The notes: generated by a model not told the origin, from the letters alone. A DNA stretch of 64,000 nt from Mytilus galloprovincialis (GCF_965363235.1 NC_134838.1:12184441-12248440); one strand, 5' to 3'; positions 14,301 through 25,772 are shown, numbered from the stretch's first letter. A program made the numbers and translations.

Positions 14301-17300
14301 ATCTTCAGTCTTTGCTAAAAAAATGTGCAAGTGAGTAAATATAGATTTGTTATTCAACATAACATATGGAAATGTTCCTAGGACTGCTTCATGAAGGCAG
14401 AAAGCAAAATTTAAGCCGAGCACAATAAATTAGAATGAAAACTAATTACCGGTATTTTAAAATGATTTTGAAGTTTCTTGCCTTTTATTGTAAAAGTTGC
14501 TGTTACTTAAATGACTTGTTTCACATATCAATTGGCATACTTTTAAGCAATGATCATAAGATTGCTATTGAGAGTACTGTGGATTCATTTTTATTCGTTC
14601 GATACCAATTTTCATAAATTTCGTGGCTACAAGGAAAGCAAGAATTTAAATGTTCAACAAATCACAAATTTCCTATATAATCATATGCAGACTTTTTGGA
14701 AACCACGAAATCAAATGTCCAAGAAAATGCAAGTTTTCCTCAATCCACGGAAATTGGTACCCACGAAAATTAATGAATTCACAGTATTTATTCTTATCAG
14801 AAGGATTAAATTTTTCATTGAAATCTGAAAAAAATTAAAGTTAATTTGAAATAAATAAAAAATAGAAAACTCTTGAGATATTTTTTTCAAAAACTTACTT
14901 ACTTTTGTACAAAGAAGAATTAAACGGCAGTATGATTGATTTGAAGGCATTAATATTATTTGTTTATTATTTTTTACAGCTACAGACGAACAGACCCAGG
15001 AAGTCCTTGGACATATCACAGAGGGCGTTTGTAGACCATTCAAGGTCAGTTTTATTATTTATTTTCAATATACTCTACATAGATATTTCCTCCTTGTATA
15101 AGTGTATAAGTAGAACATTTTGAAAGACTTCTTGTCTTTGTATTGCAGAAACATTCTAAATATTTAGATACTGTAAATTCAGGAATTATTGCATGCATAT
15201 ATTATTGTGATTTTAATTTTCTAGATTATAACCCTGTCGCTTTTTTACAATAATAAGAACATCGAAATAATTTCTGAATTTACAGTACATTGTGTACTTA
15301 CATGTAAATGTACAAATAATTTTTTTTTATGAAGAACAGCACCCTTACAACAAAAAATTAAAGACTTACAAGTTTCAAAGTAATAGTAAGGTGACAAAAT
15401 AGCATGTCAAGCTTCTAATAACTGAGTCTAAAAAAAATTTACTATAAATTCAGAAATTATTGTGATGTTTTTATTATTATGAAAAATGAAACAGGATTAT
15501 AATCACAATGATTTAAACTTTCATTTTAAAATTTTTCCATGAATTAAACAGGATTTTTCTCAATATCTCAAAAACTAAAGTCGCATTTCAGTCTAAAATA
15601 ACAAAAATGCAATTATAAATGCACGCAATAATTTCTGAATTTACATTATCAAAATTAAGTCTATCAAAGATCTCCCATCAATGCTGAATTACCTACCAAA
15701 CATAGAATAATAAGTTACAACAAAAGACTTTGGTCAGACACTTGAACTAGCTTTCGGAATCATATCTCATCCCATTGATTGTTGATTTATATGTTTAAAT
15801 AAAAGAAATAATATCATACTGTTAATGGTACATCTTACAGGTGAGAGTGGAACAAGTATTGGTATCAGAACAAGATGCTGTTACTCTATACAAACTACAC
15901 AATTTACTCAAGTTTTACCATGATACAATTGGGTATGTATTTGGACCTTATAGAACTTTGCTACACAGTACATACTACACAGTTTTCTTGAGTTCTGTCG
16001 TGGTACAAGTAGATTAGTATTAGGACACAACTGTAGCTACTTGTTACAACTACAAAAACTTGATGAAATTCTTTCAAAATAGTTTTGTAATCTCTCTGAC
16101 TACCATTTTAATCTTTTTATCATTGTTTTTTTTAAAGCCAAAGTCATTCAATATTTATAAAAAAAACTTTTAGAAGATAGTCAGTTTGTATATGAATGAA
16201 TGAATGCTACAGTGTTAAAATAGAAAAAAGAAGCTAGTATAAATTCAAAATTTAAGTGTTTGAGCTTTTGATTTTGCCATTTGATAAAAGACTTTCTGTT
16301 TTGAATTTTCCTTAGGGTTCATTATTTTTTGTATTTTATTTTATTCATAATCACATTTACTCTTATGTTGAAAATAATTATGAATTTTGCAAGATATATG
16401 CAATATACATACAGTTGTTTTATAGGCAAATAATTAACCAGGAAGCAGCCTTGTTGTCCACCATTACTGAAATACAAGATCTCAGCCACAGAATGTTCTT
16501 CAACAGTTTAAATTGTCATGGTAACAAGTTGTTGGACAAAGTTGAGCTACCTCCATCAGATTTAGGCCCTACAGCATCACTGAATCAAACCTTACAGTTA
16601 TTGAAAGATATTTTGACATGTCATGATGCCTCAGTCATAGATTATGACAATAAAAAACAAGATTTTAAACAGGTATTTAGCATGATGTATTTACACATTT
16701 ATTGAAATAAAATATGTTACCAAATTGTGCAACAGATCTCAGCTGATCAACAAAAGTGCAAACTGGTTAATATAAAAAAGATGATGTGGTATGATTGCCA
16801 ATTAGAGAACTATCCACAAGAGACCAAATGACACAAAAATTAACAACTATAGGTCAGCGTACGGCCTTCAACAATGAACAAAGCCCAGACCACATAGTCA
16901 GCTATAAAAGGGCCCGAAATGACAATGTAAAACAAGTCAAACCACAACGGCTGAATTACAGGCTCCTGACTTGGGATAGGCACATACATACAGAATATGA
17001 AGGGTTAAAAAAAGTCTACTTTAAAAAATTTGTATTATGCAGGATTTTTAATTGAGCTAGACTTTTCACATATATCTAACTTCTGAAATACTCATGACTG
17101 TTGAGTACTTGTATTCATAGGATTTTTTTTCTAAAAGAGCAGCTGGTACCTGCTGTAAAATTCACCATACATTGTACATTGAAAATATCTTCTACCAAAA
17201 ATAACTTTTTAAAATACTTTCAAAATCATTTTTTTTGGTCAAAAGTTGATGTATGTTCCAATATAAAAAGCCCAAAGTCATATTCTACTTTGTTTTTAAA

Positions 17301-20300
17301 TATATTAACAGAGATCCCTTAAAATTTCTGACTGTCTGGTGATAAAAAAGGCAATTACATTTACATCAATATTAACTTTGCAGAAATCTAATACAGTACA
17401 AATAGATACACAAAACTGAATATTTGTTAACAGAATAAAAAAACATTTTATGGCACTCATATTATAAACTGATTTGAGATTATAGATGTAAACAAAAACT
17501 ACACAAGTTTAAGGTGCATTTATTTTAATTTGGACAATTCTTTTCAGATTTTAAACAGTATAGTTGACCCCTTAGTACAGATGTGTTCTGTGTCAGCGAG
17601 TAGATTGAACACGTCTGATATGGCCACCTATATGATAAACTGTATTTATCTGATCCAGAATACACTTGCTTTGTATGAGTTTACAGATACACGGCTTGAA
17701 ATGTTACAGGCTCAGGTTAGAAAAACATTTTTTTGTCATTAAGGTTGTACCAAACACCTTGACTAAATTAATTAGGCTCGTTTAATCTTCATAAAATTTT
17801 TACAAAAATATAAAAATTTCAAAAAACTTGAACCACACACTTTGTCAGAAAAAAATCATTGGATATATAGCAGTTTCGTAAACATTTATTTTGATCATTG
17901 AGAAGCTTAATATTTCCTAAAAAAATAGAATGTGTTTAAAACGTTCAGCTGATTTTACAGAGTTATCTCCCTGTAGTGTTATGTGCAATAAAGACACCAG
18001 ATTAGAATTGGTAGCTATTAGATCACGCACAAATATTTTCCTGCTTTCTCTGTTGTGGACAACATTGCAAAATCATTTTAAAAGTTTCTTTTTGCACCCT
18101 TTTAAGAAGTGATAATAAAATCAGTAGATTAATTAGATATAGGAAGATGTGGTGTCAGTGCCAATGAGACAACTCTCCATCCAATAGATATAGGAAGATG
18201 TGGTGTCAGTGCCAATGAGACAACTCTCCATCCAATAGATAAAGGAAGATGTGGTGTCAGTGCCAATGAGACAACTCTCCATCCAATAGATATAGGAAGA
18301 TGTGGTGTCAGTGCCAATGAGACAACTCTCCATCCAATAGATATAGGAAGATGTGGTGTCAGTGCCAATGAGACAAGTCTCCATCCAATAAATATAGGAA
18401 GATGTGGTTTCAGTGCCAATGAGACAACTCTCCATCCAAATAACAATTTATAAAAGTAAACCATTATAGGTCAACATGGAGCCTTGGCTCACACCGAACA
18501 ACAAGCTATATAGGGCCCCAAAATTAAGCATTGAATGAAAATTAATTAAGATTGTGACAAAATTATGTGATACTGAAAACTTTTCTTATTGTTACTGGTT
18601 TTCATATCATATCAATATTGTGCAAAGATTAAGAAACAGCAATACATTTGTTTTAGCCCATATTATGATATTTTGATATTTGTACATGTATGATATATTA
18701 TGATATTTTGATATTTGTACATGTATGATATATTTTATTAATTAGGTTGATGCCCAAGTGGATACCCTAGTAAGTGAGCAGGCCTCATTTATATTAAACA
18801 GAGTAGGGTTAGCACATGTGTATGCTAATGTCCAGCAACATCAACCAAAACAGGTTTGTCTTAAATTGTTTGGTTTTGTCAGTTTTGTTTATTGTAAAAA
18901 TCTTAGGATTTTCACTATTAAATGTTTTATTTTATCATACAAATTATGATTTAAGAACTTACTGTAAAGAGAAGTATATCATATTTTCTTACCCATTTCA
19001 GCCTTTAAGTTTTGTGGAATATTTGTATATACATTAATGATTTGCATTACTATGAATGCATGCATGGAATTTTTTTTTTTTGTATATTTATTGTATATTT
19101 AAGTCAATAAAATTTATCCTCAAGTTTTTACATAAATTTTCACAAAGAAATTAAAGGATTATACATTTACTGTAGAACAGATAATAGTACATTTTGGTGC
19201 ACTCATATAATGCAGAATAGTCTTCAATTTCACCCTGAACCATAGGAATGCATTAAGGTAGAAAGGGATACATTAAACAGCTTAAACCTTCATATTATTT
19301 CAGGGACCTTTATCTAATCTCCCAGGAATGGATCCTTTAGCCACAAAATCAGCAATGGTGAGTATGAGATTATGAATTATGACAACATATCAAATACTTC
19401 TGGCGTTATGTTCTCATTATTTCATTCCACCTAAGGCAGGTCAAGAAATCTTATATTTTTAAAAGAAAACTCCTATGCTTTTTATTATGAAACAAAAACA
19501 AAAACCTCTTTGTAATTAGTTGACATTATACTATATCTTAAAGCTAAAATTATTTAAGTGAACCCACACCTGAAGTGGTGATTGTGTGGTAGGGACATCT
19601 GTAGGTATTCACAGTTGTCTTGAAATAAGAATATGTTGCTACAAAAGTCAACAACACTCAATATAGTATGGGTTGAAGGTTAGAGGATTGTTGTGTTGTA
19701 TCTATCATTTTTCCTGTAAAACTTGTATTTTCATTTCACATGCTACATTTTGTCATGCTTCAGCAATTATTATGTACAGAATGTTAATGGCCTTAGTGCA
19801 GACGAGAGACTTCAACAACCATATGAAGCTTTAAAATCTACTAAAAATCTAGATTTTTTTTCAATAAGAAATGTACATTTTTGTCAAGCATTTGACTTTT
19901 GTTGAAAAAGCAAGACATATGGATCCTACATTGCGGCAGCTGTGTCCACAAATAATGTTTTTGAAATTTTAATAACTATCCTTGATTTCTACCAAACTTG
20001 GACAGAAGCTCCTTACAATCAAAAGATAGTATCAAAAAGAATATATTTATTTAAATTATTCCTCATTTCTGTTGAGCCTGCAATTAACAGCAAAAGTAGA
20101 CAAGACACTGGGTTCCGCAGAATTCTTAGAAATTTTTATTTTAATCAAGATTGCTTTCATTATAAATGGATAAAGAAAGGTTTCATGTCTGAAGTTTTAC
20201 CATTTTGTTACTTATAGGGAAATATAAGTTGGTATAGACATGATTCAAACATGATTTTACTGTATGTGAATTTTGTATTTTCAGAATAAATTTGACAGCT

Positions 20301-21287
20301 ATTTAGCCAGTCCTGATTCTCTAGGAATTCCTCAGTGTGGTTTGATATTGAGTGCTAGAGTCAGGTATGTGTTTATGTTAGTAGAAATTCATTAAAAATA
20401 TACATTCTGACATTTGATGTAACTAGTGATGTAAAATAACTGTATAAGCTTCCTATTACAACCCCACAACAATGCATTGGTAATCAAATGTAAAGGTCAA
20501 TTTTACTAGTGAATCTATGGTTAAAGCATAAACATTTTGTTATAAGAATTGAATGCTCCTTTTTATAATTTTATAGTTTTGTAAAAGCATTGATACTGCA
20601 TACAATCTTAGCATACACAATGTGCTCCTGTCTACACTTTGATACCCCCAATGAAATTACAAAAAGAAACATTCAATTCTTAAATGCAAATATTTTTTTA
20701 AATAGGAAAGTAGCTTTATAAGTATCAATGAAAAATAAATGCAAGGCCAATTTTTTATCTTATAGATTCATTATTTATTGATGCTATCAATGCAATGAAC
20801 TCATGTAAAAAATCTGAGATATATCTAGATTTAACAGCAAAATCCTCATCACATTATTCAACAACAAGAATGCTGGTTGGTGCTTTCTCACTAATTAGAG
20901 TTAACCTTCAAGCTTCAAAGTGTATAATAAATTCCATGACACCCAATCTGAATCACAGAAAACAAGGGAAAAAATGAAATCATCATCATGTTTGACTGGA
21001 AAAGTAGGATTCTTTATTTACATCTTGTTTCTGTTAATTCAGAAAGGCTACTTGATGATGAATGTTATAATTTCAGTATGTTCTACTGATATATCTATTA
21101 TGGTTAATAGTAATGGAATTCTTAATTTGTCTGTTTCAGAGAAAATGTAAAAAAACAATCTGTTGATTTAATATGTGGTGCATACAAACAAATGTATGAA
21201 GCTGTATGTAAACCAGAAAATGACTATAAAGAACCACAAGGCATTGTACCAAGGACGCCTGAACAAGTGGTTAAACTATTATCATGA
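2323..21287 (+). CDS. COG6: Conserved oligomeric Golgi complex subunit 6, 18 coding exons
   Basis: COG6 is a lobe-B subunit (with COG5, 7 and 8) of the eight-subunit COG tether, which captures intra-Golgi retrograde vesicles on the cytosolic face of the Golgi. Coding exons, all with GT/AG borders and matching phases: 2323-2430, 4528-4671, 5210-5281, 5719-5777, 6362-6473, 7609-7691, 8342-8412, 13034-13127, 13692-13768, 14193-14330, 14980-15044, 15841-15932, 16426-16672, 17548-17715, 18746-18853, 19304-19357, 20285-20364, 21140-21287. They sum to 1920 nt, 639 residues plus stop; vertebrate COG6 is about 657. The product matches the family from end to end: [19 protein letters not shown] near the start, [60 protein letters not shown] and [13 protein letters not shown]. 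The N-terminal third is coiled-coil-like. The ATG at 2323 opens the only frame that joins exon 2. An AATAAA at 21970 is a possible poly(A) signal. The oddity is exon 7, whose 3' end and donor are tandemly amplified in the following intron. Confidence 0.97.
2599..2690. repeat. imperfect inverted repeat (MITE-like)
   Basis: The arm at 2599-2626 (ACTTGTTTCTAT then GGAAGGTTGAC) pairs with 2648-2690 (GTCAACCTTTCC then ATAGAAACAAGT), with about 20 bases between. It lies in COG6 intron 1, 170 bases after exon 1. Confidence 0.7.
2729..2834. mobile_element. 106-bp palindromic MITE
   Basis: The terminal inverted repeat CCAAATAATTATGACGTC at 2729-2746 returns as its exact complement at 2817-2834, and pairing continues inward through AAGGCTAT/ATAGCCTT. 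It has no coding capacity and sits in COG6 intron 1 next to a second inverted repeat and a LINE fragment. Confidence 0.8.
2869..3661 (+). mobile_element. LINE 3' fragment (C-terminal part of a Jockey/CR1-like reverse transcriptase ORF)
   Basis: An open frame runs from about 2881 to the stop at 3568-3570. It reads [18 protein letters not shown], then [20 protein letters not shown], then LQRRASRYV, and near the end [20 protein letters not shown]. This is the standard thumb and C-terminal region of non-LTR retrotransposon reverse transcriptases. The catalytic FADD-type block is absent, so the copy is 5' truncated, the normal fate of LINEs. The 3' end at about 3646-3661 is a run of GAA triplets, typical of such elements. 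It lies in the sense orientation in COG6 intron 1. The exact left edge is uncertain. Confidence 0.85.
3681..4446 (+). repeat. bivalve 'ATGCCCCACCTAC' repeat with four ~168-bp internal units
   Basis: It starts TTTATGCCCCACCTAC and ends GTGGGGCATC...GGACACATTCTTGTT, the usual ends of a repeat common in mussel DNA. Between them are four tandem copies of a unit beginning CAGGTTAAAG (about 3744, 3911, 4080 and 4249). Each contains CCAATCAACTTGAAACT and TATGATATGATCTTT. It lies in COG6 intron 1, ending about 80 bases before exon 2, and has no coding capacity. Confidence 0.85.
5295..5570 (+). repeat. single-unit copy of the 'ATGCCCCACCTAC' repeat
   Basis: It has the same ends as the larger copy at 3681-4446 (TTTTTATGCCCCACC and GGGCACATTCTTGTTTT) with only one internal unit. 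It begins 14 bases after the exon 3 donor of COG6. Confidence 0.85.
5860..6060. repeat. worn SINE-like repeat fragment
   Basis: TATGTGGTATGATTGCAAAT, CCAGAGACCAAATGACA and TCAATAATGAGCAAA match, with changes, the mussel repeat seen better preserved at 16775-17003 and 43132-43400. It lies in COG6 intron 4. Confidence 0.6.
6761..7313. mobile_element. TACTGTGGATTCAT-ended MITE interrupted by another bivalve repeat
   Basis: The left end TACTGTGGATTCAT at about 6761 is mirrored at the right (ATGAATCCAGAGTGT, about 7302-7316). The intact family member at 14575-14786 has the same ends in about 212 bases. Here the interior from about 6796 is occupied by a reversed piece of the repeat that starts GAGCTCACCTGGCCTGAAAG, which explains the extra length. 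It ends near a GGCTCCTTGG/CCAAGGAGCC palindrome at 7116-7141. It lies in COG6 intron 5. Confidence 0.55.
8377..9290 (+). repeat. 56-bp minisatellite made from COG6 exon 7 and its splice donor, block 1
   Basis: The unit is the last ~37 bases of exon 7 (AATCAGCTTACGAAAGACTT and on to GGACACAAA) plus the first ~19 bases of the intron (GTAAGTACTATAGTAT). Copies begin about every 56 bases, at 8377 (the real exon end), 8433, 8489, 8545 and so on to 9274: 17 starts, the last cut by a transposon. Almost every copy keeps AAAG|TAAGT or AAAG|TATGT, a good 5' splice site. Unit variants are few (TTACGAAAG/TTATGAAAG, GTATCA/GTATGA). Confidence 0.97.
9291..10509. mobile_element. non-autonomous TIR transposon inserted in the exon-7 minisatellite
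   Basis: The ends are CATACCTTCCAACTTT and the complement of CATACCTGCCAACTTT. GAAAGA flanks both sides (9285-9290 and 10510-10515) and occurs only once in an uninterrupted satellite unit, so it is a 6-bp target duplication. The 1219-bp interior has no transposase-like frame. The open frame over 9211-9588 is half satellite and half element and shows no domain. Terminal CA/TG and a 6-bp duplication would suit a hAT-related element, but that is a guess. Confidence 0.85.
10510..10815 (+). repeat. 56-bp COG6 exon-7 minisatellite, block 2
   Basis: The array resumes after the transposon, with further unit starts at about 10554, 10610, 10666, 10721 and 10777, each again carrying the AAAG|TAAGT-type donor. 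One unit has lost a base (AAAGTAGTACT). Together the blocks hold about 22 copies. Normal intron sequence begins after 10815. Confidence 0.95.
11345..12857. mobile_element. DNA transposon with CTTAAAGGGGC ends, split by a TTAA-specific insertion
   Basis: The right end at 12837-12857 is the complement of CTTAAAGGGGCACTAGCT. The matching left end, CTTAAAGGGGCAATAGCT, is found only when the insertion at 11350-12164 is ignored: CCTTAA at 11344-11349 and AGGGGCAATAGCT from 12169. The element itself is then about 694 bp, without a coding frame. It lies in COG6 intron 7. Confidence 0.75.
11350..12164. mobile_element. piggyBac-like non-autonomous element flanked by TTAA
   Basis: TTAA stands at 11346-11349 and 12165-12168. 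Inside are inverted ends CTCATTCGCCCCCAA and the complement of CCCTTTAACCCCCAA. A TTAA duplication with C-rich CCCTTT ends is the hallmark of piggyBac-type elements. The 815-bp interior has no transposase. It is inserted exactly in the TTAA of another element's terminal repeat. Confidence 0.7.
14575..14786. mobile_element. 212-bp MITE with TACTGTGRATTCAT ends
   Basis: It begins TACTGTGGATTCATTTTTAT and ends ATGAATTCACAGTA, its complement. CCACGAAA/TTTCGTGG motifs recur inside. It lies in COG6 intron 10, and a split relative is at 6761-7313. Confidence 0.8.
15169..15287. mobile_element. 119-bp MITE with TACTGTAAATTC ends
   Basis: TACTGTAAATTCAGGAATTA at the left is mirrored by TAATTTCTGAATTTACAGTA at the right. 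It lies in COG6 intron 11. Confidence 0.8.
15440..15648. mobile_element. 209-bp MITE related to the TACTGTAAATTC family
   Basis: The left end TACTATAAATTCAGAAATTA pairs with TAATTTCTGAATTTACATTA at the right, and AACAGGATT motifs lie inside. It is the second member of this family in one intron; a weaker relative begins near 13809 (AAATTCAGAAATTATTGCAT). Confidence 0.75.
16775..17003 (+). repeat. mussel SINE-like repeat
   Basis: It contains, in order, GATGTGGTATGATTGCCA, CCACAAGAGACCAAATGACA, the 'CTATAGGTCAGCGTACGGCC' block, and CAGGCTCCTGACTTGGGA. The family recurs in both orientations through the window and has no coding capacity. I could not identify an RNA polymerase III box with certainty, so 'SINE' is only a descriptive label. 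It lies in COG6 intron 13. Confidence 0.8.
18135..18520 (+). repeat. 51-bp minisatellite (6 copies) expanded inside a SINE-like repeat
   Basis: Six head-to-tail units of 51 bases, each with AGGAAGATGTGGTGTCAGTG and CCAATGAGACAACTCTCCAT, run from 18135 to about 18439. The rest of the same SINE-like family follows (GGTCAACATGGAGCCTTGGC) to about 18520. Because 51 is a multiple of three, both overlapping minus-strand frames stay open and give repetitive peptides; these are not genes. It lies in COG6 intron 14. Confidence 0.9.
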
Positions 21288-23190
21288 TTACTGTCAAATC
21301 TTTTTTGTTATTTATTTATGAATCAAATATATTTTATTGAGGGCTTATCTTGTGTTATACTTTTATGTGATATAGAATGAATTTGCAAATGGGGGATGGT
21401 GGCTTGTGACCATGTAATTTTGGTTTAACCTACTACATTTTTTGCCTGTAAAAAGTCAGACTTTCTGAATCATTGTTTTTTGTCTTCTTTAGAGAAGTTT
21501 GATGATGTTTGTTACTGTGGTTTGTTTTTCACTTCACTTGGTGTCAGTTGTATTGACCTGATCAGTTGACTTTTATAAAAATCTTCTATGAAACTACTGG
21601 CCCTAATGTATGTAAATTTGGCTCAAGTTATTCTTAGGGTATTTAGTTTAAAAGTGTGTCCTATGATCCCACTGTCACACATAATGGCTGTGAAGACTAA
21701 ATATAGTGGAAAAAAAGTCTGGTTGGCAATCAAACCACTTCTCCTTATTTTCATATTGTCAATTATATCTTGTGAACTCTTATAGACAAAGAAAACCTGA
21801 CAGTGAAAAAGTTTGAGAATGTCAAACCATTCATTTAGACCATAACAGTCAGAAGACTTCTTAAAGCAGTTACTGCCCTTGAATGATGATTCTCACATTT
21901 GTTTTGCAATTTTCAAATTTTTATAGATACAGGGAGACTAAATGCCCAGCAGGACATAATCTATAAATTAATAAACATGTTCAAAATAGTCAGTTGGCTC
22001 ATTATTTGAGTTATTGTCCCTGAAAAACCCATTTATCCATATGTGTGATCAAATATTGTATGAACTAAAGCAGAAAGAGAGAAATGTATGGCAAAATGAC
22101 TTGTAGGACAATATATGCTCTTAAGGGTATTGCCTATGAGTGATGAATTTTTAACCAGTTTCTGTTATTTTTGCAAAACCTATAGTTCACAGAAACTTTG
22201 AAAAGCTATAATTATCAGCTGAAACTGAACTGTAAACAGTCAACATGCCTGAAATAGTTAGTTTACTCCTGAAGAAAGTAATTGCCTTTGAAGGATGATA
22301 TCAATATTTTACAAATAAACTTGAAAGAAAAATGATTCTTATTGAAAAGAAGGAATACCATCTGCAGACTTGTTTTTCTTACAATTTTGTTAATCTTTTA
22401 TCAGCTGCACATTGGTGTCTGTTTGTGTGTGCACTTCTAGTGCTGGAAGTTGAACTTTAAAATGTCAAGCATGAGGCATTCAGTATTAAAAGCAGACTGG
22501 TTGGCTTTGGTCAGAATAATGTGTCTGGTTAGATAGACATGTCTTCCTGCAGATTGCCAACCTGTAAACTAGCATATTTTAGAAAATGTCAAGTCTAGTA
22601 CAAAACTGAGTTTGTTATTTTTCATTTAATATTCAATTTAATTTAAATTCAATGTTTAATTTATTATTTAAGTCTCATTTCATGCAATCATTCTAAAATG
22701 TATTGTTATATTTGTTGCTGGACATCAAATAGTTGTCATTTTTATTCTAGATTAACCATGTGATAGCCAAATTTCCAGTGTAATCCTTCAATTGTTTACT
22801 GATTTTTTTTTAAAGATTGTGTGTAACTCAAAAATATACAAGCATATAGTACCTGTTTTGACCATCTTCAAAGAAACAGTTGTTGGTAGTAATTTAAGTT
22901 GCCTTTGGAGTTCTCATTGCTTTACAAAATTACAACCTAATCTTTAAAAAAATCTTTGCTTTTGCAATTAGTGGACAAGATTAAGGGACTTATCATTTTT
23001 TACCTTTGAGAGAGCTAGACAAAATGTAGAGAGGATCAAGTTTTATTCTGTAAGTGGAAAAGGAGATTCAAATTTTGTTATAAATTCAAAGTGGGAGGAT
23101 CAATTTTATTTGTAATGAAACATTTGTGAACTTTAAATCTTCAAGTATATCCTACATATCCTATGTGTCAAAGCTAAGTGTTTTATATAA
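21288..23190. other. COG6 3' flank, no gene seen
   Basis: It probably begins with the COG6 3' untranslated region; AATAAA occurs at 21970-21975. The rest is AT-rich sequence with worn interspersed repeats and no frame of interest. Confidence 0.5.
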
Positions 23191-23199
23191 AAGGCCCTG

Positions 23200-23620
23200 C
23201 ACTGACAAATATAAAACAATTCAAACAAGAAAATAAATGACCTATTGATGTATAAAATAATATACGAAAAACAAGTATGTAACATATTAACAAATGACAA
23301 CCACTGAATTACAGGCTCCTGACTTGGACAGGCCAGTACAGAAACATACAGAATGTGACAGGGCTTGAAATAGTTTTTTGGTGCCAAACCCTCCCCCTCA
23401 CCTGGGACATTGCTGAAACAGTAAAACATAAGGATAAACTAGTAGTATGCAAACAAATGAAAAAACAAGTATGAGAAACAGCAACAAAGACAACCACTCA
23501 ATTGCAGGCTCCTGACTTAGGACAGGCACATATAGAATGTGTCGGGGTGAAACTAGATTGAAGTTGCAAACCCTCCTCCTTACCTGAGACAGTGGTGTAA
23601 CAGTACTACATAAGAACAAA
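23200..23620. repeat. two SINE-like repeat pieces in tandem
   Basis: GACAACCACTGAATTACAGG at about 23295 and GACAACCACTCAATTGCAGG at about 23490 are each followed by CTCCTGACTT, GGACAGGC and a CCCTCC...CACCTGGGAC block. They are two copies of the SINE-like family's distal half. The minus-strand frames here are shadows. Confidence 0.75.
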
Positions 23621-23626
23621 CTATAA

Positions 23627-24966
23627 CAAGAGTGCACACACTGAAATGTCTTGCCTTCTTTACAAACCAATGACATTATGTTGATAGTCCTAAATAGAAA
23701 TTTTTACTAGAACTATTACATCAACTTAGAATGATCCAAGGAAATGAGGTCAAGGTCATATAAACCAAACGAGAAATACATGTACACCTTACAATCATTC
23801 AATACACTAAATAGGTGACTTATTGCTTATAGTTTCTAAACAGACTTAACCAAGAAAACTAAACATTGACCAATGACCCATGAAAATGAGGTCAAGGTCA
23901 GATGAACCATGACGGGCACACATGTACAATTTACAATCCTGAAATACAACAAATATAGTTGACCTATTGCTTATAGTTTAAGGAAAATTGACCACATCAC
24001 AAAACTTAACTTAGCAATGAACCATGATAATGAAGTCAAGCTAAAATAAAACCTGCGAGACTGACATGTTCATCATAAAATATTTTCATACACCAAATAC
24101 AGTTGACCTATTGCATATAGTATAAACTATTAGAAAAAAGACCATAACTCAAAAATTTAACTTTGACCACTGAACCATGAAAATGAAGTCAAGGTCAGAT
24201 GACACCTGCCAGTTGGACATGTACACCTTACCATCATTCCATACATAAAATATAGTAGACCTAGTGCATACAGTATCAGAAAAACAGAAAACAAGAACTT
24301 AACTATAACCACTGAACCATGAAAATGAGGACAAGGTCAAATGACACCTGCCAGTTGGACATGTACACCTTACAATCCTTCCATACACCAAATATACTAA
24401 ACATATTGCTTATAGTATCTGAGATGTAGACTTGACCACCAAAACTTAACCTTGTTCACTTCTCTATGAAATGAGGTCAAGGTCAAGTGAAAACTGTCTG
24501 ACAGACATGAAGACCTTGCAAGGTACGCACATACCAAATACAGATATTTAATTACTCATAATAAGAGAGAAATTAACATTAAATATCTTAACCTTTTTTT
24601 AAGTAGTCACAGAACCATGAAAATGGGGTCAAGGACATTTGCCATGTGACACAGGGAAACTTCGTAACTTAAGACATCTATATACTAAGTATGAAGCATC
24701 CACAGGGGCGGATGCAGGAATTTTCGAAAGGGGGGTGCTAACCCAGGGCAAAGGGGGGTGCAGGGGGGTGCAAAACATATGTCCCGATACAAATGCATTG
24801 ATCGGCAAAAATAAAGGGGGGGTGCGCACCCCCGGAACCCCCCCCCCCCCCCTGGATCCGCCACTGATCCAGGTCTTCCACCTCCTAAAATATAAAGCTT
24901 TTTTAGAAGTTAGCTAACGCCACCGCCGTCAGATCACTATCCTCATGTCGAGCTTTCTGCGACAAA
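23627..24966 (-). repeat. GTCGAG-hairpin repeat, reverse copy, with a nested transposon
   Basis: Read on the minus strand it matches the repeat at 36964-38325. It starts at about 24966 with a worn GTCGAG end, passes through the CTTCTAAAAAAGCTT and GGTCAAGGTCA-type internal units (about 130-150 bases each: 23748, 23890, 24190, 24475), and ends with the complement of GTGCACTCTTGTT. It is interrupted at 24703-24866. Confidence 0.8.
24703..24866. mobile_element. 164-bp CAGGGGCGGAT element with 5-bp target duplication
   Basis: The ends are CAGGGGCGGATGCAGG and CCTGGATCCGCCACTG. ATCCA stands on both sides (24698-24702 and 24867-24871), while the unoccupied copies at 36248-36262 and 37066-37080 have it once (complement of GCATCCAGGTC). 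The G/C runs make overlapping open frames that are not genes. Confidence 0.9.
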
Positions 24967-25640
24967 AACACTTTTGCAATGAGAGTAGGTGAAATAATCA
25001 TTCAAAACCATAGATGTTTTTATCAAGTACACTGTAATGACACGAAAAGCTATAAAATATATATATAAGGTTCTCTTAAACTTAAAATCCCAATGGAGAT
25101 TTTGAAAAGTTAGCAGGTATGAGAAAGGTATATTTTCCCAAAGAGAAACCGCTTTAGGCCCTATAGTAGCTCTATAGACAATGTCATGTAACCTCAGACT
25201 TGCACATGTCTATAGGAATTGCACTTTCGATCTGTTCATGTAAAATTTGAACAAGTAGATGGTTGGCACTTTCCCGATGGTCTTAAACTTGATGATATAA
25301 GAGAACGACCATTTGATTTTATGAGAGGTGCTTGCAAGAGGATCTTATAAAAACTAAAAATAAATAAACTTATCAGTCTAAGGCAGGACGAAAGTGATAT
25401 TGAGCAAAACAAAATGCTGCACACTTAAGTCAAACGTACAAATAAATATTCGTGCGATATCCAAGCATGAAAATAAATAATGGAACCATGAAAATGAGAC
25501 CAAGGTCAGAAGTCTTCAAGACAAAATGTACGCTAACTTAATTTGCACCGGAACCTTGCCACTAATGAAATTCTACATCAAGGCAATACCAAATGAACTT
25601 TTGATAAAAGAACAAATTAAACAAAAATGAATATTTGTAA
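24967..25640. other. no gene seen
   Basis: Worn repeat sequence. At 25080-25122 (CCAATGGAGATTTTGAAAAG, then TTAGCAGGTATG) it resembles the right end of the transposon at 9291-10509. The minus-strand frame at 25236-25424 has no recognisable domain. Confidence 0.45.
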
Positions 25641-25772
25641 CCTTTAATATATTAATAACACGTGTATATGATCAACAAAAACAATGAAACACAATTTATA
25701 TAAATCAAAGCACTGATAGTTCTTGTATCACAGATTATTTATAGCACTAGTTATCATCATCATTTACAAAGT

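Noticed and set aside
18129-18464. Two overlapping minus-strand frames with repetitive peptides
   Set aside because: They are translations of a 51-bp minisatellite; openness follows from the period being a multiple of three.
24629-24917. Proline/glycine-rich frames on both strands
   Set aside because: They arise from the G and C runs of the 164-bp CAGGGGCGGAT element.
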